Source of the DNA: Copromyces sp. CBS 386.78
Taxonomy: Eukaryota > Ascomycota > Sordariomycetes > Sordariales > Sordariaceae
NCBI GenBank assembly: GCA_030685235.1
Contig: MU839159.1
Location: forward strand, 124,001 to 188,000
Reading direction: 5' to 3'
Length of the DNA: 64,000 nucleotides
The position numbers and the translations under genes were made by a program. Shown in pieces: positions 35,088 through 46,400 of the stretch. Under the pieces are notes generated by a model that saw only the letters and a list, made by a program, of their open reading frames with translations, was not told the DNA's origin and ran no database searches. Position 1 is the first letter of the stretch; each line of letters opens with the position of its first letter.

Positions 35088-36509
35088 TCATGTTGAGCTT
35101 GCCTCGACAGCGCTTACAAGATCCTCCATTCCGCCTACCTGTGTCGGCCCAGTCATGCCACTCGGAGGTAATGCCCAGCCAGGTAAAGGGCTCTTGTAGC
35201 TCCATGCTCCGTCAGCATCCTCGTATCTGAGACTGTGAAGCCAGAGCGAAAGCTCTTGCTCGCCAGGGTCCGTATAGAGTGGTGTCTGGCAGACGTCACA
35301 GAGTTGACCGGACATCTTCTCGGCCTTCTTCTTATGGTAGGTGTCCACCATCTCGTCATAATAGGCAACCGCATCAGCAACGTCTTCCTTGCCCATCCGG
35401 GAGAGGCGGGAAATGATATCCTCGTCACTGTTCCGAGCTGCGTCGGCATCGTTACGGCCAAGGTCGAACCCCCAGACCTTTTGGTTGGCATAGATTGGGT
35501 CGTTCTCGATGGGGTGACCTAAGAATTGAAGATGAACCCGGATCTGATGGGTCCTTCCGGTAACGGGAAGGCAGCGGACAATGGAATATCCTTCGCCTTC
35601 ACCCCTCCTCTGCGCCGTTTGCTCTGCGTCCGGCATAGCCGATTGTTCGGTCTGACCCTTGGCAGGCGGGCCAAGGGGAGGATAATAGGCCAGGCGCTTG
35701 AAAACGGTTCGTGCCGCCTTGCCGTTGGCACGCACACGGTTGAGGGTTAGTTTGGGGGAAATCTGAAGGATGGGCTGATCGCAAACCACTTCGCCATCGG
35801 GAAACCTGCCAACAACCCTGGCGATGTACTCCTTGCGGACACTGCGCTGAGAGATCTGGGCAACGAGGCGTTCGGCCGCGCGCTGGTTCTTGGCAAGAAA
35901 CATGATGCCGCTGGTGAGCCGGTCGAGTCTGTTGCAGGGACGGGGTAGGAAATCAGGCCCCCTCTCGGACTTGATGATCTCAACGACAGAATTGTAGTTG
36001 TAGCGGCCAGCGGGATGGACGGGGACACCGGACGGCTTGTTGATGACAATCAGGTCATTGTCTTCGTGAATTACGCCAATGGGCTCGGCTGTGGAGGGAG
36101 GCTCGTGACGGTGGGTGGTATGGGAGATGAGGTCACCATTCTTGAGAACATAGTCGGGGCCGACAGCCTTGCCATTGACGACAACCAAGCCGGTCTCAAC
36201 AGCAGTACGGTAATACTCGGCAGGCCGGTCCCGGAACTCCACCTCAAAAATTTCCATCAGCTTGCGACCACGCCAACGCTCCTTGCACCACGTGTTGTAG
36301 GTGTAATGGTACGGCACGACGCGGCGAAGGCCATGTTCGATATAGTAGGGCCGGGGCCAGGGATCACAGGGAGTGATGGCGACAGCCGGAGGTTCAGCGG
36401 CCGGAGAAATGGTCGCCGCATCCGTCTCTCCAACAGCCGGCGCGGGATCGGGGGTAAGGGAGGGTGTTCCGTTGTCCGTGACGAGGCTTGTCGCGACTGT
36501 GGCCGCCAT
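35088..36509 (-). CDS. PUS9: tRNA pseudouridine synthase, RluA family (PUS9/RIB2 type)
   Basis: A single exon of 473 aa from the first ATG (MAATVATSLVTD). The frame continues upstream for 19 codons but without ATG. Residues about 70-135 form an S4-like RNA-binding part (GLVVVNGKAVGPDYVLKNGD). The catalytic domain follows, with HEDNDLIVINKPSGVPVHP, the RluA motif NRLDRLTSGIMFLAKN (catalytic Asp about 196) and GRTHQIRVHLQFLGHPIEND. The family makes pseudouridine 32 in cytosolic and mitochondrial tRNAs. The N-terminus YYIEHGLRRVVPYHYTYNTW is the conserved pre-domain of the yeast Pus8/Pus9 pair. No deaminase domain (as in Rib2) is attached. The tail has a CxxC pair (CDVCQTPLYTDP) as in fungal relatives. 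The first 60 residues are Ala/Pro/Thr-rich; a targeting role is possible but not shown. Confidence 0.94.
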   Translation of the reverse strand: MAATVATSLVTDNGTPSLTPDPAPAVGETDAATISPAAEPPAVAITPCDPWPRPYYIEHGLRRVVPYHYTYNTWCKERWRGRKLMEIFEVEFRDRPAEYYRTAVETGLVVVNGKAVGPDYVLKNGDLISHTTHRHEPPSTAEPIGVIHEDNDLIVINKPSGVPVHPAGRYNYNSVVEIIKSERGPDFLPRPCNRLDRLTSGIMFLAKNQRAAERLVAQISQRSVRKEYIARVVGRFPDGEVVCDQPILQISPKLTLNRVRANGKAARTVFKRLAYYPPLGPPAKGQTEQSAMPDAEQTAQRRGEGEGYSIVRCLPVTGRTHQIRVHLQFLGHPIENDPIYANQKVWGFDLGRNDADAARNSDEDIISRLSRMGKEDVADAVAYYDEMVDTYHKKKAEKMSGQLCDVCQTPLYTDPGEQELSLWLHSLRYEDADGAWSYKSPLPGWALPPSGMTGPTQVGGMEDLVSAVEASST

Positions 36510-37105
36510 GTTCCGTCTCGTGCCTGGGAGCAACCGTGCCAGCGATGCTAGTGATGCGAATGGCACGAGCAGTGCAGCAGCCGTGGAGCGACAGGAAGCC
36601 AGGTTGGAGATGGCTTGGTTGGTTGTCGTGAGACGAAACAGTAGAGGGAGGACGAGGGCAGGGTCTCCAGTCGGGAACGAAATGAACGAGACGTGACAAT
36701 GTGCTGTGTTGTAGATAGCCTAGTTCCAGTTTGGCGGCGGACCCAAGATAAATTTCAGACGATGGACGTGCTTACACTGTCGTACCGTATACCTAACAGC
36801 GGTACAATACCTACCCGGTCAGGTGCAACCGGCTGCCCAAGAATGTTAGCACATGTACGGAACGCCCCCGCTTAGCTTTAACAGTATCGGCTCTTCTCTG
36901 GCGGGGCTCAAGGTTCCCATTCCTCAATGCCCTATTACCCGCCATACGCCTTACCAGATAAGTACATAGCAGCGGTTGGCGCCTCTATTACGCTACGGGG
37001 TATTTGCAAGTACGCACTTAATGTAACGGTACGGTTATGGTACCTACATTACACATACATAACGTGGGTACCCACTGGCCTATGTGTTGAGTTAACGTTG
37101 GTGAC
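36510..37105. other. Intergenic, no gene seen
   Basis: Promoter of the pseudouridine synthase gene up to the 267-bp MITE. TACC/GGTA-rich words occur from 36785 to 37075. Confidence 0.5.
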
Positions 37106-37372
37106 TACCGCTTTTTCTCATTCAAACCGGATTTGACTACCACACAAGCAGTTTAGCACATCTGGTGGAGCGTCTGCAGCCAGGATAGACTGCGTGGCTG
37201 AACAAGGGGGTTTTACTGGTAAGGAGGATGAGGGTGGAGAGGCTGGGCGAGATTCTGTGTGGGGTTGCCGGTCCGGCTATACTATGATAAGTTTAGCGGG
37301 GCAGTGGCTCCACCAGATGTGCTAAACTGCTTGTGTGGTAGTCAAATCCGGTTTGAATGAGAAAAAGCGGTA
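37106..37372. mobile_element. TA-flanked MITE, 267 bp (Tc1/mariner-like)
   Basis: Perfect 64-bp inverted termini, starting CCGCTTTTTCTCATTCAAAC, lie inside TA dinucleotides at each edge. Almost half of the element is inverted repeat, so it could fold into one long hairpin. There is no coding capacity. It shares its outer 12 bases with the MITE at 28221-28517. It sits 487 bp upstream of the thioesterase gene and could influence its promoter. Confidence 0.9.
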
Positions 37373-37859
37373 TGTACCTAGCACGCGAGCACGCCTACCC
37401 GTTTGTAGCCATCGTTGCGTTTCTCAATCGAGTCTCACAACACACAGCACATCCAACTTTCTGAGCCTTTCATCAACAAGATTGCAGAAGCTCTTTTACC
37501 AAGTGGTCAACAATTGCCGGGAAACTCCTTTTCGCAACTCAGCTGGCCTAAAAAGGGGGCTTTTTGGGTGAATTGCCGTGTTCTGCGTTACAGAGAACGT
37601 TTGCGGGCGGAATGTAACTGAAGAAGAAAAGAGGTCTGTCGAACTTCCGAAACGGGTTAGTTTTTGGGACCTGGATAGCGACGCCCATGCAGGAGCCTCG
37701 GTAACATATAGTCTGGGGTAGTGAAACTACCCGCCTCCGTCCTCACTTGAGCTTCTCAAACTTCGACTTCATCCATCTGACCTTCACTCGTCAACCTCAT
37801 CCCTGACTCACGTCCGTTCGAAGTACGCTGCCAGCATCCAGGCAAGCTACAGTTACACC
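37373..37859 (+). promoter_or_regulatory. Thioesterase promoter and leader
   Basis: A pyrimidine-rich stretch (37735-37800) precedes the start codon, typical of fungal leaders. No separate gene is supported. Confidence 0.45.
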
Positions 37860-38390
37860 ATGGGCGCTTACGACCAGTTGAAAACCCGTACAAGGGCCGA
37901 TTACCCCTACTTTCTTGAATATCGCACACGATGGTAAGTTGTTGCTATCCCATACAAAGCCCCGATCCATCCAGTGCTAACATACTACCACAGGAGTGAC
38001 AACGACATGTACCAACACATGAACAATGCTATTTACAATTTCCTTTACGATTCCGTCATCAACAGCTATCTCTTCGAATTCTGTGGTCTCAAGCCCGATT
38101 TGTCTCCCCAATATGGCATGGTTGTCCATAGCCACAACGATTACTTCGCCTCCATTTCGTTCCCTGCCTGCGCTGAGCTTGGCCTGCGCGTTAACAAGAT
38201 GGGCAACTCCAGTGTCACCTATGAGATTGCCCTCTTTGAGAAGGGCGTCGACCAGGTTAGGTCAGTCGGCGAGTTCGTTCAGGTCTGGGTCGATCGAGAC
38301 ACTGGCAGGCCGAGTGTCCATGGCATACGCCAGCATGTTCGCGATGGGCTCCAGCGCATCATGGTAGACACCCATCTAAGCAAACTTTAG
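37860..38390 (+). CDS. Hotdog-fold acyl-CoA thioesterase (4HBT family)
   Basis: Two exons, 37860..37933 and 37994..38390, give 156 aa. The 60-nt intron (GTAAGT...CACAG) joins EYRTR to WSDNDMYQHMNN. That junction creates the family's catalytic signature: Asp29 in SDNDMYQHMNNAIYNFLYDS with the H-x-N-N core at residues 33-36, as in YbgC-like thioesterases. The rest (VVHSHNDYFASISFPA, LGLRVNKMGNSSVTYEIALF) matches the strands of one hotdog unit. Family members hydrolyse acyl-CoA thioesters; chain length and compartment cannot be told, and no targeting peptide is evident. It is the last gene before the repeat block and its codon use is normal, so RIP has not leaked into it. Confidence 0.92.
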
Positions 38391-39364
38391 CAGGTCAATC
38401 TCTCCAGGAAATTTGCCGTCTCGTCCCGTAGTTCTCAGATAAGCCATCATGCTCACTGCTCCTTGTGCACAGGGTGTCTCCAGGAACAGGTATGTTGCTC
38501 CGCGAGTCAACACAGTTTATTATGAAGAGCTGTTATTCAGTTATACGCCTTCTAACTTCACTTTGCTGTAAACTTGCACTGTTTTGTTGCTATGGTGACC
38601 TCAAACGGCCTTCCTCGCCGCTTTTGGCTTCTGCTTACTATGGATATGAACTTATATTCCCTCGTTGATTGCTGGAGGATACCGCGTTTCCTTGTAGTGT
38701 CGGTTTCTAGAGTAGCCTGAGGCTATACGAAGTGAGAAACTAGTCTCTGTTATATTGACCTTTGTTACTAATCCCCATTCCTCCACCCTTCAGCCCTGAC
38801 ATTCCAACCTTCTTTCCATGCTGAATATATCCAAGTGGCTTTTTTTTTTAAAAAAAAAAAGAAAGAAGAAAAAAAAAAGGAAGACGAGGTTGATCAGAAA
38901 TTTAGGAATTTACTAGAGAGGCACTAGCCTTTAGCTAATAGGGTTATATACACTAGGGAAGCTTTAATGAATGTTATAGTTCTTGCACGATTGGCACAGG
39001 TGCAAGGCAAAATATATATTAAAAAGGTTTGATAAATGTGACGGCACTAGTCCGACCACGCCGCCATGCCAGCCAGACCTCTGTGGAGGACCATCGTTGA
39101 GAAAGGTATTTACAAAGTGTCATAGGGTTAGCCTGTGTCGCATGTGACTAGCGTAGTCACATGCCTTATGCCAGTGATAGTCGCTTCTAAGACTGCTATT
39201 ACTGTTAGTTAATTGGCTAATAGCCTCCCTCCATAGACCTACTAGGGTTTATAGCCCGAATCCCATAAAAGCTAACCTTCTAAATATATGACTACACTCT
39301 CTTCCTTTCTCCTTTGTACAATTACGTATAATCACATTTATACCCAACCTTTACTTATAATAAT
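38391..39364. other. Transition from gene-bearing DNA to the AT-rich repeat block
   Basis: The thioesterase 3' region is followed by a T/A tract (38841-38880) and then DNA with rising AT content. A perfect hairpin sequence with 11-bp arms (GCATGTGACTA, 3-nt loop) lies at 39140-39164. Confidence 0.6.
39117..39359. mobile_element. LTR-like fragment related to the LTR of element C
   Basis: It starts TGTCATAGGGTTA and later reads TTGTACAATTACGTATAATC. This parallels the start (TATCACAGGGTTA) and the near-end (TTCGTACAATTA...) of the element C LTRs. It stops at the target site of element A. The similarity was judged by eye and is weak in the middle. Confidence 0.35.
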
Positions 39365-39614
39365 TATCACGGGGCGAGAGGGTACCGTTATGGGTAGGGT
39401 ACGATATATGTTGTTGTATGAGGAGAGAGGAAGGAAGTGTGCGCGGAGGTCTAGTTATATGGGCGAGAGCCCTATAGACTAGATTGTGGGCGGGCACGTG
39501 AGGCTATACGTGACAGTGATATGGCTAATATACGCGGGTAGAACTCTAGGCTCTAGTCGGCAGCATATGTATAATTAGTATAGCACAATATATTATAGGC
39601 TTAACCTTATAATA
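39365..39614 (-). repeat. LTR of element A (3' LTR, left copy)
   Basis: About 250 bp. Its plus-strand start is TATCACGGGGCGAGAGGG and its end CCTTATAATA, i.e. the original TG...CA ends altered by C-to-T change. It is less mutated than the right copy. Confidence 0.88.
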
Positions 39615-42600
39615 CTATCCTCCCTCAAAAGAAGTTCGAAGAGTTGAAAAAATCTATATATACGTGAAATAATAGATTTAAAACCCCTTTCGTAATTTCT
39701 TATCCTTGTAAATATCTATTAATTTCCGAAATACCTTTTCGAATACGAAGTATAAGCCTTCCTCTATATTTTTCTACATCCTATTTTTTATAGTGGCGGC
39801 TGTTTTTTACCGTATTAAGCGGTTGGAGCGGCGTTGTGGTAGTTTGGGAGCTATCGGTATTAGCGTTATTATTAGCGTTAGGGTATTAGCGGCGAGGCGT
39901 TTAAGAACCCTTTAGACTTTTAGGGGAATTGGTTTATCCGGGTGCTTGTAGTGGAATTGTTGAAGATAGTACTTATAGTCGATAATATTATTAATAGATT
40001 CTTAAGTAGGGTTATTAGTCTTTTATTTGACCTTATACTTCTAATACTTATTATTACCTATTTATTAATAATCTATAAAATGTTTAAATATTTATTTTTT
40101 GTATTCTTCTTAGTTGTTAGTGCGTATTATAACCCGTCTTTTGTTAGTTTGAATATTTATTGTAGTAGGCTAATTTAGAAGGCTTTAACCGGACTATAAT
40201 TATATTATAGAAATATAGAAGATTGGTAAGTATTTTATATTAGACGGGAGGGCGAAGTATATTGTATATGATTTGGTATAGACGATTTTAAAGGGGCTTT
40301 TTTAACGGGGGTAGAATTTTACGTACGGACGTCTATTAACGAAATTAGTAGTATTAAATAAAATTATATTATTAATATAGTATTTAATAGAATTAACCCG
40401 TTTTTTATTAGCGTTATCCTTATATTATTCTTATATACGCCGAAATTGTTAGATAGCGAAATCCTGGATTTGTTGGAAGTAGTCCGCTAATTCGTTAATT
40501 TTATAGTATTCTTTAAGTTGAACCGGGGAGAGGTTTAGTAGTAACGGGGTACGAAGTTTTATATTTATACGAAAGTAATAATTATAATTAGCGAAGAAGG
40601 GGGAAATATCTATTAACAATAAAATTATATTATTGCTAGCGAATTCTATAAATAATAATTACTTTATTTAATCCGTTTATACTTAATTAATATAAATTTT
40701 TAAGAATTATTTTATCTTTATATTAATATATTTAGTTTAGGCGTTAGTTTAAGGGTGGAAAACGGAAGTAAGTTTGCGAATTATAAATAACTATTTATAG
40801 AAGGTAGACTAAAATTATAAAACGAATTAGGTATTCCTGTTAGAGAATACGTTATTTAGAAGGCCGTAAATTGAATAGATGCGATCGATAAACCGGTCCG
40901 CTAATTCTTCCGCTTCTAAAGTTATTATTAGGATATAGTATTATATTTTAATAAATTAATTAACAACGACGGCGATATATTTAAACATTTAATTTAAATA
41001 GATATTTAGGGGTAACGGCGTAATATAATCGACCGAAATATTAGTTTATAATGCGAGAACAATTGTAATTAATTTAAAATAATTAACTAATTTTCTTTTT
41101 AAGGATTTCATCTTTACGTATAATAAATAACCTTTATAGAAAAGGCGTACGTTATTATATATCCCCTCTTAATAAAAATTGTATTATAGGAATTTGTATA
41201 TAGTATTACGGTTTAGGTAGCTAGCGTTCGGAGAGTTATACTAGCGATTAATAAGTTAGAATTAGAGGTTTTTATTATAGGGATTAACAATAATTCGGTT
41301 TCGCTATTTTATAATACCGTTAATAATGTAATATTCCGAAAAGGCTTTATAGAAAACCTTTTTAATAATAGTAGGCTATTAATGGGTTCCGCTAGTAAAG
41401 GAGGAAATTAATTTTTATAGGAAGATAGAAATTTTATAACTAGTACGGATAAAATTATTAATTAATTAAGTATTTAAATTATTAGGGCCTAGTAAGTAAA
41501 GCGAGAAATTTGCTATTGGGTTATTAGATTCGAAATAATTATTTTCGAATTAAAACGGATTTAATAGGGCTTACTTACGAGTAGTTAGACGGTTATTCTC
41601 TTCGTTATTAGGGCGATCGTTAAATTTATAGTTTAGGGCGTTTGGGCGAAGGTTTTTAAAATTTAGTATATATTTAATTAAGAAATTAAATTGGGATAGG
41701 AATTAAAATTAGTATATATATCGCTAAGTTAACTATTTATTAATTATAAATATTTAGAGATTCTTATAATTTATAAGGATATTAAACGGTTATTAAACTT
41801 CTTTTAATTCCGGCTTCTATTCTTCTAATACTTTAATAATTGTAAGTAATTCTTTATTATATATATTGTAATTATATTTTTAAGAGCTATATTTAGCCAA
41901 AAAGTAGGCGATAGGGTAGAGAATATTGTTATCCCTATATTGGGAGAGGGTATTGCCCGTAACCTAGTTGGAGGTATCCGTTTTAATTACGGTTTTTTTA
42001 GTTTAATCGTAGATTTTTAAAACGGGGCTTTTTGAAAATATTTTCTTAAGAGTTTTGAAAGCGGTTTAATAGTGGTCGTTTTAAGATTAATTAGTATCTT
42101 TCTTTGTAAATTTATAAAACGGAGTAATTATTATTGAAAATTCTTTCATAAATTATTGGTAAAAATTTGTAAAATTTAAAAAGGATTATAAAAATTTCTT
42201 CGATTTGGGCGCTTATTAATTGGCGATAGTTTTAATTTTATTTAGATTTATTTCGATGCCCCTCGGCGTAATAATTAAATTTAGGTACTTTATTTTCGTA
42301 GTATAGAATTCGTATTTATTAATATTAATATTGAAGTTTGTTTTTATTAATTTATTAAAAATATTATTGATGTATTATTTATAATCTTTAATATTATCCG
42401 AATAAATAAGGATATTGTCGAAGTAAGCGGTCGCATAAATATTAAGAATATTATATAAAATATTATTAATATAGTTTTAGAATATATTTGGGGCGCTTTA
42501 TAAATTAAAAGGAATAATTAAGGATTTAAATAGGTTAAACCGGGTTATAAAAGCGGTAAACTATTTTTATTTTTATTTAATACGGATATAGTTAAAAGTA

Positions 42601-43462
42601 GCGATTACGTTGAATTTTATAAAGATCTTAATGCGGCAAATAATATTAAGGGTTTTTTTTAATAAGCGGGAGGGGGTAACGGTATTTAAGGGTTACATTA
42701 TTAATACTACGATAATTAATATAAATATAGATTCCGCCTCCCGGTTTTTTAATAAGGAGTAGTGGTATTAAAGCTTCCAATTACAAAGGTTTAATAAATT
42801 TCTTCTAGAGTATATTATTAATTTATTTTTTAATAACGTTGAGTTTGTTAGGATTGAACGTATGCCTACGAAAAGTAGGAGGGGTTATTCCCGGGCGGAA
42901 TTCGATTTTTAAATTATACGCCTTATAAGGAGGAAGAATATCTATTCCCTCTTATAAAAAGGTTTATATATAATATTAATATTATCGTAGGAGTTTGGCT
43001 TAAATTATTGTAACCGTTTTAAGAGGTTTATTAGTTTTTTCGTAAAATTTAATTGCGTTTTTAGACGTGATTTTGTTAATAGTAATACCGTTTATTGTAA
43101 AATATTTGTTAATTACATCCTTATAGTAGGGAAACTTATCGTTAGTACTATTAATTTTAATAAAATTAGAAATTTTTACGGTTTGTAAAGCGGCCTCGTT
43201 TTTGTCTCTTACTAGGGTATTAATTTCATAATAATATTTATTATTGAAGAAATATTTGAGTCGCTAACCTTTATTTAATAATATTTCTACTATTATATTT
43301 AGTATAAAATTATTATTTATATTTTAAGGATTTAAGATCCGCCCTTCCTTTTCCAATTTCTCGTCTTCCTTAATTAACTTACAGATATTTTCGTTTAAGT
43401 TAGTCCGAATTATATAAATAATTTAGAGTTTATCAGTTTCTACTAATTAATTAAAAGTAGTA

Positions 43463-46400
43463 ATAATAATAGTCTTATTCCCTATGCTACTTATTTATAG
43501 CGCCTTATTGGCATGGGGTACTTCTCCTGGTTCTCTAGAGGAAACCGTGCGGCGATAAGCGCCGTCGGATAAAAACCGCTAGCTCCTTTCGGTCGCGAAT
43601 AAATCGCGCCTGCTCCATCTCGATTCCATCTATAGCGGTACTCACCTACCGCCTCAATAAACAAGTTACTTCCCTTCTACCGCCTTCGATCCAGTACTAA
43701 AATAATCGAAATACTATTCTCCCGCGCTCTCTTATTCTAATATTATAATCGAACGTATTTACGAATGTTATGCGAATTTATTACGCTACTCTCCCTCTAA
43801 TTCGACTATTAAACGGTATTCGTTTAGCCTACTAAGCCGTAATACTTACGAAAAGATTCTCTTAATTTAAATTCTATCGTCTAAATAAATTTAGAATTCT
43901 TCTTTCGTCTACGGCTAACTAATTACTATTATCTAATAGTCGGCTATCTATAAATAATTTAGGATAATATACGTAAAGGTTTTTTTACTTGTATTATAAA
44001 AATAAATTAGCGTTATAATATCCGGAATTTTCTTCTAGAAGAAGAAGGACCGGAAGCCTATAATTTCTATCCTTATTTAAGTAAAAAGGGAATTCTTCGC
44101 CTTAAGTAATAAATATTATTCGTTATCGTTTTCCGGTTATTAAACTTTCTTCTTTTTTCGTTTTATACCGATTATATACCGTTTTATAGTATTATTATTA
44201 AATTTCGAATTAAAATCGGCGATAGTAAATTCGTACCGTTGGCCTAATTTAATTGCCGCCGCCGCTAATTAATAATTATAATACGATACTTACTTTTTTA
44301 TTATTGCCTTTTTTAATTACCTTTTATAGTCTATAGTAATTAATTCTAGTATTTACGACGGGGGCGGCGGCGCCCCCGTTACCGGGGGCGGATTTATTAC
44401 AATTATTAAAAGTTTTTCTATTAGTACTTATTTTTTAGCTTATTTAACTTTAGCAGTACCGCTTTCTAGTCTATTGGCGGGTAGCCGATTTTTTACTCTC
44501 CTTATTTAAATATAGCTAACTACCTAAGCTATAGTCCTTCGGACGAACTTTATTTAATTTATACGGGTAAACCTTTCTTCGAAGGCTTTAATTTATTTAT
44601 TAAAGTAGAAGTCGAACGGCGGATAAAAGGTTTCCGTTTTTAAATTCTTTACCGGCGTAGTTTTATACGCTTTAGTAATAATTTTTAAGTATTTAGTTTA
44701 GTATTTAGCTAATTTAATTATTATTTTTCGTAATTTACTATAAATTTTAGTCGGTTAGTAGAAAGTTAATATTCTATATACAATTACATTCCGAATATAT
44801 TTAATATAAATTTCCTTTATTCGTATAAAAAAATAATCCTAAATCTTTATTACTAATTACATTAGTACGTTCGTTTATATAATTATTTTTTTATTTTTTA
44901 TTTCTATATATATTCAGTAATTAAATTTCCAATTTAATTAAACCCTAAGGAATTTAATCGATTTTATTAATTTAAGTACGATTCTTCCGATTTAAAGAAT
45001 TTCCGTTCTTAGTTCCCTCGTCCGCGTAAAATATATAAATTCTATTTTATTTATTTCGAATTCTATTCCTCTCTTAATTATTTAACCCGAATAGATGTCC
45101 TATATTGCTTAGAACGTCCAATAATTTTCTTCGGTAATTTTAATTATTATAATAATATTAGTATTATTAGCGAAGCCGACGGTAATTATATTTTAGATAA
45201 TAGCCAATTTACAGTATAATAGGGTAATAAAGAGAATAAAAAGGATTAGTAAGAAGGGGGAGCTTTATAGTACGCTTATTACGATATTATAAGGTTAGGA
45301 GGTTTTATTATTAAAGAAAAGAGAACCTTTTCTTCTAGTAACGAAACTATTAACTTATTAGAGGATTTATTTCGGGAATTATATTTCCTATAGTATATAT
45401 AAGAGTTACCTATAGTTAATTCTATTAAATACACCCTTTAAATCGAGGAGTATAAAAGACGTTACAGCCTTGAGTTTTTATATTGTATAGATTACGTTAA
45501 TAATTATTCGGACGGCGAATTTAGTTGAATAGCTTATCCGGTTATTTATTTAACTTTCCGGGAGGAGATTATACTCTTCCATTATTTACGTTAACCTCTT
45601 AACTACGAAGGCTTCGAAGATTTTTTTAATATTATTTAAAAATAATATAAATTATTATACCCCGGCTAATTTTTATTATTCGGCGCTTTTTCTAAATTTT
45701 TTAAGAATAATTATTTTTACGTTCTTAAATTATTGGGGGAAATATCCGAACCGGAGGCTTATTATAGCGAAAGCCGTTATCGCTTATTTAAATAATTCCT
45801 TATATATTTTTAGAAATTTATTTGAAAATTAATCGATATCCGGTACTTTATTAGGCGCTATTTTCGAAAGGACTTTTTAAATATCTTCTTCGGTAATTAA
45901 ATTATTAATAAATACCGGGGTATTACTATTTAGTAGTTAAATCTAATTTAGTAGATAGTTTATTAGGACTTTTATTTTCGGGAAGAAATAGTTAGTAAGG
46001 ATACTTACTTTACCGTTATAGTCTTCGATTTCGTTTACCCGTTTATTTTATTTGAGGGGTAGTAGTTTTAGCGGATTTATTAGGTAATAATTTTATATTT
46101 TAGTTTACCTTTCTAATAATTAAAGTTTATTCGGGTTTTTTAATATATTTGTAATATAGTTGTACTATTTCGTTCTTTAAATCTTCGTAATAAGTTTCTT
46201 CTTTTTTATTACTACTTTTATAAATTCTCTTTAATTTAAAGGCGTCTAGTTTCTAAATTAAATCTATTATTTCCGCTATATTTCCTTCGTTATTATTTTA
46301 TATTTTAAATTTTATTAATCTATTTATTTTCTTCGACCTTTCTTTCGGTATAGGACGAATTCCTTTATAATATTAATAAATTTGCCGTCGAATCTATTAA

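Noticed and set aside
36015..36551. 178-codon plus-strand frame
   Set aside because: Antisense of the PUS9 coding region; no family features.
36510..36566. Upstream extension of the pseudouridine synthase to a GTG start
   Set aside because: Nuclear fungal genes start at ATG; the first in-frame ATG is at 36509.
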